Shown here one piece after another: positions 1 to 6,442 of a DNA stretch of 15,680 nt (position 1 is its first letter; the number at the start of each line of letters is the position of its first letter). The stretch covers positions 1 through 15,680 of the forward strand of contig CAYLLE010000085.1 of assembly GCA_964384485.1 (NCBI GenBank). Reading direction: 5' to 3'. Position numbers and translations under genes: made by a program. The notes below the pieces were generated by a model. It was not told where the DNA came from. It did not search any database and was given only the letters and a program-made list of their open reading frames with translations. Source of the stretch: CAYLLE01 sp964384485. GTDB taxonomy: Bacteria > Spirochaetota > Spirochaetia > CAYLLE01.

Positions 1-157
1 CCCGTCATCTGGTAGCGTAGTCTGGATGGGTAACAACAAAATTGGCAACAGTTATTAAGGCCCACCCTATTATCAATATTCTTAATATTTCGTATCAAAT
101 ATATTGATTTTTTCTCCCGTTTGTATTAATTTTTCTAAATACAGGAGGCAAAAAAGT

Positions 158-520
158 ATGAAGCATAGGATCAGTAAATGCCCTGCCTGCGGGAATGTCC
201 ATTTCGAAGTGGAAAAGATACGGTGCACCAATTGCGGAACCGGCATAGAAGGAAGTTTTTCTCAATCAAAACTGGGAAATCTCAGTCTGGAAAATGAGCG
301 ATTCGCGGAAACGTTTCTCAGATGCCGGGGCAATATTAAGGATGTTGAACGGGAGCTTGGAATATCTTATCCTACCGTAAGGAGCAGGCTTGATAAAGTG
401 ATAAAGGCGTTAGGATATGCCGGAGATGATACGGGTAAAATTCGGAGAGAAATTCTTGAAGCACTGGAAAAGGAAGAGATAAAGCCGGAAGAAGCGGTTA
501 AGGCGCTCAAGGATCTTTAG
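158..520 (+). CDS. DUF2089-type zinc-ribbon/HTH regulator
   Basis: A 120-residue protein, probably a DNA-binding regulator of the next gene. What is seen: two CxxC knuckles (C8/C11 and C23/C26) form an N-terminal zinc ribbon. Residues 46-85 read as a helix-turn-helix, with an ELGISYPTVRSRL core. The C-terminal 23 residues form a helical hairpin with EEAVKAL near its end. The start at 158 is preceded by ACAGGAGG at good spacing; an upstream ATG at 104 would add an unconserved tail and has no ribosome site. The architecture matches the DUF2089 family, often found beside YvlB/DUF4097 genes in Firmicutes. The downstream gene begins only 9 nt after the stop, so the two are almost certainly cotranscribed. 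The ligand and target are unknown; autoregulation or envelope-stress sensing is inference from the partner. Confidence 0.85.
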   Translation: MKHRISKCPACGNVHFEVEKIRCTNCGTGIEGSFSQSKLGNLSLENERFAETFLRCRGNIKDVERELGISYPTVRSRLDKVIKALGYAGDDTGKIRREILEALEKEEIKPEEAVKALKDL

Positions 521-529
521 GGGGAAAGG

Positions 530-1870
530 ATGAACGAAGAACGTACAATGATTTTAAAGATGCTGAAGGAAGGCAAAATATCCATGGAAGAAGCGGAAGC
601 TCTTTTGGAAGTGCTGGAAGAATCGGATAAGCAGGAGAGGTCTGGTCATGAATCTGAGCCCACCCGTGAACAGGAGAAATCCTGGTCTGAATCCGGACCC
701 GACCATGACCGGGAGAAACCACATACTGAAGAACGGAGCGGAGAATTTGAAGATTTAAAAAATCAGTTTAAACAAGGTTTCGAAGGTTTCGGGAAATCAT
801 TTTCGGAAGGATTCGAGGGGTTCGGGAAATCGATGGAAGGCTTTCTTAAAAATGTTGAACATAAAGTCAAAGAAGCTATGAAATCGATCAAGGATGTGGA
901 TATTGATATAAATATCGGTGATTATCTCGATTCATCCCTGTGGAAAACAAATGCTAAGGAAGAACGCACCATGGAGATACCGGGATCAGGTATCGAGGAG
1001 CTGCTTATCGATCTGCCTTGGGGAGACTGCATTATAACCGGGTCGGATGATCACGACATCCATATTGCCGCGGAAATAACAGCGTGGGGAGCAGATGAAG
1101 AAGACGCAGGAGAGAGAGTCCGCAGACTTAATCTTGAACCGGTAACGGAGGGAAACACCCTCAAACTTATAATAAAACGGGATGAATCGGAACAGCCGGG
1201 CAAAAGAAGCCGTTTTCCCCGGGTCGATATCCGGATTACCATGCCTTCCGATATAAATCTTTCCTGCAGCAATAAGAGCGGAGACCTTAAAGTTTCCGGC
1301 CTAAACGGAAAAACCGAGACTCAGAGCTATTCAGGGGATATTAGACTGACCCGGATCAGCGGAAAGCTAACCGGGAAAAGCAAAAGCGGTGATATCAGCG
1401 CGGAAGAGATTGAGGGTGAGGCAGTTTTGGAAACCCTCTCGGGAGACGTGGAAATCGAAGGGGTTACCGGAAATCTTTCCGCGGCGTCAAAAAGCGGGGA
1501 TGTAGAAGTACAAAATTTTGAGGGAGACGGTCAGATAGTCAGCATCAGCGGAGACTGTGAAGTCCGGATCATCGGCAGATCCAGGCTTGCAGCGAAATCC
1601 ACATCTGGTGATGTTTCCGTATCGATCAGTTCTGATTCGAATCCGAGTGAGCTGGACCTAAGGAGCACAAGCGGTGATATTAATGTCCGGGCTGCGGAAG
1701 ATCTGACCGGTACTGTAGAATTATCCAGCAGGTCCGGAACTGTTCATTCCGGTTTCGGACTGGATGCTGAGGATAAGTCGGGGAAGTATATCCGGGGTAT
1801 CCTGGGAAAACCGGAAGGTTCGGTATTCTGCAGGACAACATCCGGAGACGTCGAGCTTTCTCCAGCGTGA
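530..1870 (+). CDS. YvlB/LiaX-like DUF4097 beta-repeat protein
   Basis: A 446-residue protein without signal peptide or membrane segment, so probably cytoplasmic. Residues 1-33 are the short helical domain typical of YvlB/LiaX N-termini (ILKMLKEGKISMEEAEALLE). A charged linker (34-75) follows, then an amphipathic stretch with two copies of GFEGFGKS 11 residues apart (83-90, 94-101). Residues about 145-446 are a DUF4097-type beta-solenoid with an SGD turn at 250, 268, 286, 304, 322, 340, 359, 381 and 438, and a variant SGT at 402. The first six lie exactly 18 residues apart. GGGGAAAGG precedes the ATG. In Firmicutes, relatives (B. subtilis yvlB, Enterococcus liaX) belong to cell-envelope stress circuits; the role here is inferred from that and from the cotranscribed regulator. 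Confidence 0.85.
   Translation: MNEERTMILKMLKEGKISMEEAEALLEVLEESDKQERSGHESEPTREQEKSWSESGPDHDREKPHTEERSGEFEDLKNQFKQGFEGFGKSFSEGFEGFGKSMEGFLKNVEHKVKEAMKSIKDVDIDINIGDYLDSSLWKTNAKEERTMEIPGSGIEELLIDLPWGDCIITGSDDHDIHIAAEITAWGADEEDAGERVRRLNLEPVTEGNTLKLIIKRDESEQPGKRSRFPRVDIRITMPSDINLSCSNKSGDLKVSGLNGKTETQSYSGDIRLTRISGKLTGKSKSGDISAEEIEGEAVLETLSGDVEIEGVTGNLSAASKSGDVEVQNFEGDGQIVSISGDCEVRIIGRSRLAAKSTSGDVSVSISSDSNPSELDLRSTSGDINVRAAEDLTGTVELSSRSGTVHSGFGLDAEDKSGKYIRGILGKPEGSVFCRTTSGDVELSPA
776..832 (+). repeat. 11-residue GFEGFGKS tandem repeat
   Basis: Two coded copies of GFEGFGKS plus three variable residues (protein residues 83-101) are followed by a partial third (GF at 104-105). The synonymous codons differ between copies, so the repeat is not a recent slippage product. 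The segment is amphipathic and glycine/phenylalanine-rich, which would suit peripheral membrane contact or oligomerisation; that is inference. Confidence 0.7.
1277..1849 (+). repeat. SGD beta-solenoid repeats
   Basis: This is the coding region of nine SGD turns and one SGT turn. Six consecutive turns are spaced exactly 18 residues (54 nt) apart and the last ones 19-22 residues apart. The pattern is a protein-level repeat that defines the rungs of the predicted beta-solenoid. Confidence 0.8.
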
Positions 1871-1902
1871 ACAGCTGATCGAGTAATTTCCGCTAGTGTC
1901 GT

Positions 1903-1960
1903 CCGGAGCCGGCCGCGGCTTTGAAATGCAGCCCCGGCTCCGGGTGTAATTTCTTGTCCT
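1903..1960 (+). terminator. Probable terminator after DUF4097 operon
   Basis: A perfect 10-bp stem CCGGAGCCGG / CCGGCTCCGG (1903-1912 with 1934-1943) contains an inner GGCT/AGCC helix. It is followed by a pyrimidine-rich tail rather than a clean T run. It lies between the operon end and the next promoter, as expected of a transcription stop. The weak tail lowers certainty. Confidence 0.55.
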
Positions 1961-1978
1961 ATTTCTTTTTAAAGAATC

Positions 1979-2007
1979 TTTACCTCATAGGTCATACCAT
2001 TTATAAT
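1979..2007 (+). promoter_or_regulatory. Sigma70-type promoter of VWA/PIG-L gene
   Basis: TTTACC (1979-1984), a 17-nt spacer and a perfect TATAAT (2002-2007). The expected transcription start falls at or next to the GTG codon at 2015, seven nt beyond the -10 box, and no Shine-Dalgarno sequence lies upstream. The gene is therefore predicted to be leaderless. Confidence 0.65.
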
Positions 2008-2014
2008 TGTGACC

Positions 2015-4138
2015 GTGAAACGTTGGCTGTCAGTACTTTTTTTTGTTTTAATATGTAATAATGCCGTGTTCAGCGAACCGGAAAAGAATCATACCGTATA
2101 TTTCCTCATAGACCGCTCGTACAGCATGATCCGTGAATCCGCCGACGGCGATGTGCCACTTCGGTCGGCTATGGATCTCGTCAAACAGATCACCGGTAAA
2201 ATTGAAGGAAATCCGGGCGCGGTTGATAAGATAGACGGCGGATTTTTCGGCGGACTTGCGGAAGGTATAACCCGGATCAACGAAACGGACCAGTCGCTGC
2301 TCTGCGACAGGCTCGAAGCAGGCAGGAGTCCGATCGGCCGGTCGGTAAGCGAGGGGCTTTCGAAAATGGCGTCCGCTTCGGAAGGATATCTGGTCCTGTT
2401 TTCCGACGGCATCGGTACGGACGGGGAATTCCCGCAAGCCGAAGAATTTATAAATAATAAGATAAGCCTGATATATGCTTCGTTCCCCCATCCCACCGGG
2501 AAAAAAAATGATATTTCTCCGGAGCTTGCTTCCATCATCCGTGATTCCGGCGGAGCAGCGGTGCCGGTGGAAGACATTTCCGAAACAGCCGCACTGATTG
2601 CTGAACTCGTATCATCACCTCATAAAGCCCCTCTTCCCGCGGAAGAACCGGCTCCCCCCGAAAACGAAAGAGCAGACATTGATGCCGGAATTAGCACGAA
2701 AGATAATCCCTCAGCATCAGCCGGAAAAACCATCCCCGTCAAATATCCTTTCGGGGTCACCGCGATTTTTTTCTTCTTGGGCAGCGCGGGAATAACTACG
2801 AGAAGCTGGAAAAAAGAACGGGACACGGTTAAAAAATCGCTTCGGGCTGAACCGAAGCCGGTGATTCACCTTGATGTGGAGTCACAGGACAAGGGAAAGG
2901 AGCATTTTGCATTCAAACTGCAGCCTGTTTTGGTATCTACAGGTACCTACGGTGATCTGCTTCTCCCCTATGCCGGAGGTGACGGCTCATTTTCGCTGAC
3001 CCTCCAGGGAAACAAAGTTGTATTTGAGAGTGAAACATCCCTCAATATAAACGGAGTTTCCAAGAAGAAAAAGGAATTAAAAGAAGGAGACCGGATCGCC
3101 CTGGGCAGATACCGGGTATTCTTTCGGGGAATAGCCAAGGAAAAGCCCGCTCCTCCGGTACAGCATGACGCGTATGCCTCTATGGGCGCAACCGCTTCAC
3201 TGCTTATCCTTGGCGCGTTTCTGATGATTTTCCCCATACGCCACCTTGGCACCGCCGAATCCTCAACACCGGAAATACCGGAGACATACACCGCTGAGGA
3301 GTCGCCGGTACAGGAAGTAAACGGTAAAACCGAAGCTCCCAACTTGCCGGAGGAACCCTCCGCCCTTAAAACGGTGGGGGTGTCCTTTCTGTCTCCCGCA
3401 GATCAGGTTGATATACTTTTTATTCACTCCCATCCCGATGACGAGGCAATTGACTTCGGCGGGAGTATCGCTCTTAGCAATGCACGAGGACTCCGGACCG
3501 GGATTCTTCTCTTTACCGACGGTGAGTCAGGCGCGGACCTTTACCCATTCCGCCGCTCCGACGGAATATACCAGGATAAATTATTAACCGGTATTGATCT
3601 GGCTCGTGTTCGAGTCAAGGAAGCTCAGGCATCTATGAGTATTTTGGGCGCGGACCTCTACATCAGGTTCGGGCTGCCGAACAATCCCTATTTCGGGTCG
3701 GACGATGTGATGACAAAGGAGCGGGTGCTGAGTGAATGGGGGGGCGAAGAAAACATCATCCGAGTTTTAAAAAAGGCGGTGCGGATACTGAAACCGGACA
3801 TCATTGTGGCCCCCTATGATGATCCGGATGCCCATGAACATTTTGAGCATAAAACAACCGGTTATCTCTGCCGCAAGGCTATGGAGCAGCTCGCACGGGA
3901 AGGGGTGCCGTTTGTCTATCGGGAATTCATCGAGCCGTGGGAAATGGAAATTGAAGGGAAGCCGTCGGATTATCCTGAAAGGAACATCATCAGTGTGGAA
4001 ATTGATGAGGAGACTAGAGCACTCCAGCGGAGAGCCTTGCTCCAATACCAGACCCAGCGGGATGCTTCGATCATTGCAGCCGAAGTTCTCTGGACCTACA
4101 GTGCGGAATGGTTCGAGGAGCTCACCTTTAATCAGTAG
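2015..4138 (+). CDS. VWA - FHA-like - PIG-L deacetylase fusion, membrane protein
   Basis: About 707 residues. Residues are numbered here from the alternative GTG at 2009. A signal peptide (about 3-22) leads to a von Willebrand A domain with MIDAS motif DRSYS (35-39) and FSDGIGTDG (131-139). A Pro/Glu-rich linker, TM helix 1 (about 247-264), a basic stretch, an FHA-like beta domain (about 285-375), TM helix 2 (392-411), an acidic linker and a PIG-L/LmbE domain follow. The last has HPDDE (475-479) and the distal histidines H609, H611 and H614. Positive-inside charges place VWA and PIG-L in the periplasm and FHA in the cytoplasm. The PIG-L family deacetylates N-acetyl sugars with zinc; an envelope glycan substrate is inference. 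Start 2015 is chosen from promoter position and because it opens with a basic signal-peptide n-region. The gene ends 2 bp before the convergent neighbour. Confidence 0.85.
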   Translation: MKRWLSVLFFVLICNNAVFSEPEKNHTVYFLIDRSYSMIRESADGDVPLRSAMDLVKQITGKIEGNPGAVDKIDGGFFGGLAEGITRINETDQSLLCDRLEAGRSPIGRSVSEGLSKMASASEGYLVLFSDGIGTDGEFPQAEEFINNKISLIYASFPHPTGKKNDISPELASIIRDSGGAAVPVEDISETAALIAELVSSPHKAPLPAEEPAPPENERADIDAGISTKDNPSASAGKTIPVKYPFGVTAIFFFLGSAGITTRSWKKERDTVKKSLRAEPKPVIHLDVESQDKGKEHFAFKLQPVLVSTGTYGDLLLPYAGGDGSFSLTLQGNKVVFESETSLNINGVSKKKKELKEGDRIALGRYRVFFRGIAKEKPAPPVQHDAYASMGATASLLILGAFLMIFPIRHLGTAESSTPEIPETYTAEESPVQEVNGKTEAPNLPEEPSALKTVGVSFLSPADQVDILFIHSHPDDEAIDFGGSIALSNARGLRTGILLFTDGESGADLYPFRRSDGIYQDKLLTGIDLARVRVKEAQASMSILGADLYIRFGLPNNPYFGSDDVMTKERVLSEWGGEENIIRVLKKAVRILKPDIIVAPYDDPDAHEHFEHKTTGYLCRKAMEQLAREGVPFVYREFIEPWEMEIEGKPSDYPERNIISVEIDEETRALQRRALLQYQTQRDASIIAAEVLWTYSAEWFEELTFNQ

Positions 4139-4140
4139 AG

Positions 4141-5028
4141 CTAAAAGCCGTTAAGCTGACTGCACACTTTATAAAGCCCCTGGGTCCCCAGCTTTTCGTA
4201 GCCTTGAGCCATCGCGGCGATGTAAAACTGCTTTGCCAACGAAAGTCCCGGCAGAGAGAGATTCATCCGTTCAGCTTCCTTCAGAGCAATCCCCATGTCT
4301 TTTACAAAATGCTTGATATAGAATCCAGGATCGAAATTTCCCTTTACTATTCTCGGGCCAAGATTGTTTATCGACCAGGAGGCGGCGGCCCCTTTCCCGA
4401 TTACGTTTATCACCTCTTCCGGATTGAGTCCGGCGCGTTCGGCGTACAGCAGAGATTCAACCACCCCGATCATGGTGGAAGCGATAAGAGTCTGGTTGCA
4501 CATTTTGGTATGCTGTCCCGCTCCGTGTCCACCCATAAGGGATATGTTTTCTCCCATGATTTTAAAAAGCGGCATAACCCGTTCAAATGCTTCCCGGTCG
4601 CCGCCGGCCATAATCGCAAGGGTCCCGTTTTTCGCTCCCACGTCGCCTCCGGAAACAGGAGCATCCACAGCGGAGACTCCTCTCTCTGTTCCTGCGGCGC
4701 CAATTTCTTCGGCCAAAGAAGGTTCCGACGTGGTCATGTCCACGAGTACGCTTCCCTGCTGCATGGCAGCAAGCAATCCGCCCTCCTCAAGGATCACCGA
4801 TCTAACGTCTGCGGGATATCCCAGTATAGTAAAAACTATATCACTGTTCCGGCCGACTCCGGCAGGATCATCGGACCATTCAGCGCCCCGGTCAAGAAGA
4901 CCTGCCGCCTTTACCTTTGTCCGGTTGTGTACGGAAACGGTGTAACCCTGATCCATAAGGCGGGAGCACATGGAAAATCCCATCACTCCCGTTCCGATCC
5001 ATCCGATTCTGATATTCCGATTCTGCAT
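4141..5028 (-). CDS. NAD(P)-dependent 3-hydroxyisobutyrate dehydrogenase-family oxidoreductase
   Basis: A 295-residue cytosolic beta-hydroxyacid dehydrogenase, the usual length for the family that includes 3-hydroxyisobutyrate dehydrogenase, tartronate semialdehyde reductase (GarR/GlxR) and glyoxylate/succinic semialdehyde reductases. What is seen: Rossmann motif GWIGTGVMG at 9-17, substrate-site DAPVSGG at 122-128, and the catalytic-lysine segment GQHTKMCNQ with K175. N35-R36 after the second strand, rather than an acidic residue, favours NADPH. AAGGAG lies six nt upstream of the ATG. It is the second gene of a pair with rpiA (13-nt gap). The substrate cannot be read from sequence; the pairing with the pentose-phosphate gene may simply be a shared transcript. 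Confidence 0.88.
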   Translation of the reverse strand: MQNRNIRIGWIGTGVMGFSMCSRLMDQGYTVSVHNRTKVKAAGLLDRGAEWSDDPAGVGRNSDIVFTILGYPADVRSVILEEGGLLAAMQQGSVLVDMTTSEPSLAEEIGAAGTERGVSAVDAPVSGGDVGAKNGTLAIMAGGDREAFERVMPLFKIMGENISLMGGHGAGQHTKMCNQTLIASTMIGVVESLLYAERAGLNPEEVINVIGKGAAASWSINNLGPRIVKGNFDPGFYIKHFVKDMGIALKEAERMNLSLPGLSLAKQFYIAAMAQGYEKLGTQGLYKVCSQLNGF

Positions 5029-5041
5029 TATTTACTCCTTT

Positions 5042-5749
5042 CTAATTGAAATCCCTGATTTCGATATTTCCGCCGGAATCACCGATATAGAGCAGCGGCT
5101 TAATCCTGGTAAACAGTCCGTTTCCCAGTACGCCGGGTATACGTGAAAACTCCCGGTCCAGCTCCTCCGGATTCCAGACTTCACGTAGAGTGACATCGAT
5201 GATAAGATTTCCGTTATCCGTTATCACAGCCCCCATCTTTTTGACGGCCATTCTTACCCGGGGCTGGGTATTCATCTCTTTGAGCGTGTTGAGAACAGGT
5301 ATCCTGGCTTCAGGAAGCACTTCCAAAGGGATGGGAAAACTCAGTCCCAGAGCGTCTGTTAATTTTGAGTGATCAGCTACCACTGCCATCTTTTTGGAGG
5401 CGTACGCGACTATTTTTTCGATTAAAAGGGCGCCCCCGCCGCCTTTCGTCATGCATCCCGAGCCGTCGATCTGGTCGACCCCGTCGATTGTCAAATCGAG
5501 GCTGCCGTTTATTTCGGGATCGTTCATACTCCGAAGGGGAATCCCCTGTTCCTGGCATTCCATCTCGGTCTGGGAACTAGTGGGAACGGCCAGGATATCA
5601 TTCACCTTTCCATCGTAATAAAGCATTCCCAGGCGGCGGACCGCCCAGACGGCCGTTGAACCGGTTCCTAAGCCGATCTTCATACCGTTCCGGATCAGAT
5701 CGTCCGCGGCACGGAAACCGAGTTGCTTTTTTACCTCTTCCTGTGTCAT
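5042..5749 (-). CDS. rpiA: Ribose-5-phosphate isomerase A
   Basis: Interconverts ribose-5-phosphate and ribulose-5-phosphate in the non-oxidative pentose phosphate pathway, cytosolic. The 235-residue protein (E. coli RpiA is 219) shows the family signatures in order: MTQEEVKKQLGFRAAD at the N-terminus (close to E. coli MTQDELKK), GLGTGSTA at 27-33, DGVDQID at 89-95 (the usual DGADE with Glu replaced by Gln), KGGGGAL at 102-108 with the expected lysine, and general-base E111. The ATG at 5749 is chosen by N-terminal homology and because a promoter ends 7 nt before it. A TTG at 5785 with an AGGGG stretch upstream would add 12 residues and remains possible. It is followed by the dehydrogenase gene. 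Confidence 0.93.
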   Translation of the reverse strand: MTQEEVKKQLGFRAADDLIRNGMKIGLGTGSTAVWAVRRLGMLYYDGKVNDILAVPTSSQTEMECQEQGIPLRSMNDPEINGSLDLTIDGVDQIDGSGCMTKGGGGALLIEKIVAYASKKMAVVADHSKLTDALGLSFPIPLEVLPEARIPVLNTLKEMNTQPRVRMAVKKMGAVITDNGNLIIDVTLREVWNPEELDREFSRIPGVLGNGLFTRIKPLLYIGDSGGNIEIRDFN

Positions 5750-5756
5750 AAAATGA

Positions 5757-5785
5757 AGTATACTGATGGAATCAAGACTTTTCAA
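5757..5785 (-). promoter_or_regulatory. rpiA: Promoter of rpiA operon
   Basis: On the minus strand: TTGAAA (5785-5780), a 17-nt spacer and TATACT (5762-5757), then seven nt to the ATG at 5749. There is no Shine-Dalgarno site between promoter and ATG. The transcript should begin at or beside the start codon, so it is a candidate leaderless mRNA. Confidence 0.65.
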
Positions 5786-5846
5786 TCAGCCCCTTTTTTT
5801 ATAACTTTAAACAACAGTCGTAGAACGGATCAGCCGATAGAATAGT

Positions 5847-6437
5847 ATGAAAATACCATCACTCCTATTTACAGCAGTATTAATTCTCCTGTCCGTTTCC
5901 GCGGCGGCATCAGATTATGTCGAGGAGGGATGGGCTTCCTGGTACGGCGGTAAATTCCAGGGGAGACAAACCGCGTCTGGAGAGATATTCGATACCCATC
6001 AGCTTACAGCGGCCCATAAAACCCTGCCCTTCGGAACAACGGTCGAGGTTACCAATACGGAAAACGGTAAAACGGTGATCGTTAAAATAAATGACCGGGG
6101 ACCTTTTGTGGCAGGAAGAATCATCGACCTTTCCATGGCGGCGGCGGAGAAAATCGGGATGGTCGGAAAGGGTATTGCTCTGGTAAAGATTAAAGCAGTC
6201 TCGGGTCCTCCGGATACTGAAAATCTCCCCGTGATAATTCAGGCCGCGGCCTACCGTCTGAAGAAGAACGGTGAACGGGCGATGATGCGGCTCGAAAACG
6301 CGGGACTTTCGCCTGTAATGGAACACGCGGATCCGGGGTATTACTGCATTTTTATTCCCACCGTAAATAAAGAAGCACAGGATATTATTACCCGGCTGGA
6401 AGAACTCGGTTTTAGCGGAGCTTTTATCCGGCGGTAG
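5847..6437 (+). CDS. rlpA: RlpA-like DPBB/SPOR cell-wall protein
   Basis: A 196-residue exported protein of the RlpA family. Members cleave glycan strands lacking stem peptides in septal peptidoglycan, although activity varies by species. What is seen: a signal peptide (1-22, cut after AAAS), then a double-psi beta-barrel (about 27-117) with the hallmarks GWASWYG, QTASGEIFD, AAHKTLPFG (H57) and INDRGPF (D83). A C-terminal SPOR-like domain (about 127-195) starts PVIIQAAAYR and would bind denuded peptidoglycan. Unlike E. coli RlpA no lipobox cysteine is present, so it is probably soluble in the periplasm. No good ribosome site precedes the ATG, but the signal peptide supports this start. It is divergent from rpiA and ends 5 bp before the ankyrin gene. 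Confidence 0.87.
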   Translation: MKIPSLLFTAVLILLSVSAAASDYVEEGWASWYGGKFQGRQTASGEIFDTHQLTAAHKTLPFGTTVEVTNTENGKTVIVKINDRGPFVAGRIIDLSMAAAEKIGMVGKGIALVKIKAVSGPPDTENLPVIIQAAAYRLKKNGERAMMRLENAGLSPVMEHADPGYYCIFIPTVNKEAQDIITRLEELGFSGAFIRR

Positions 6438-6442
6438 AGATT

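Noticed and set aside
104..132. TTGATT/TTAATT promoter for the DUF2089 operon
   Set aside because: Hexamers are weak and the whole region is AT-rich, so several equally poor alternatives exist; a promoter is likely here but cannot be placed.
104..157. N-terminal extension of the DUF2089 protein from the ATG at 104
   Set aside because: No ribosome site there, whereas AGGAGG precedes the ATG at 158 where family-like sequence begins.
4204..5049. Long plus-strand open frame opposite the dehydrogenase
   Set aside because: It is antisense to a gene with clear Rossmann and catalytic motifs, and its translation has the cysteine/arginine/histidine-rich look of a shadow frame.
5815..5846. Leaderless promoter for the RlpA-like gene using TAGAAT at 5838-5843
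   Set aside because: The -10-like box ends only 3 nt before the ATG and no -35 is present, so it does not match the geometry of the other three genes.
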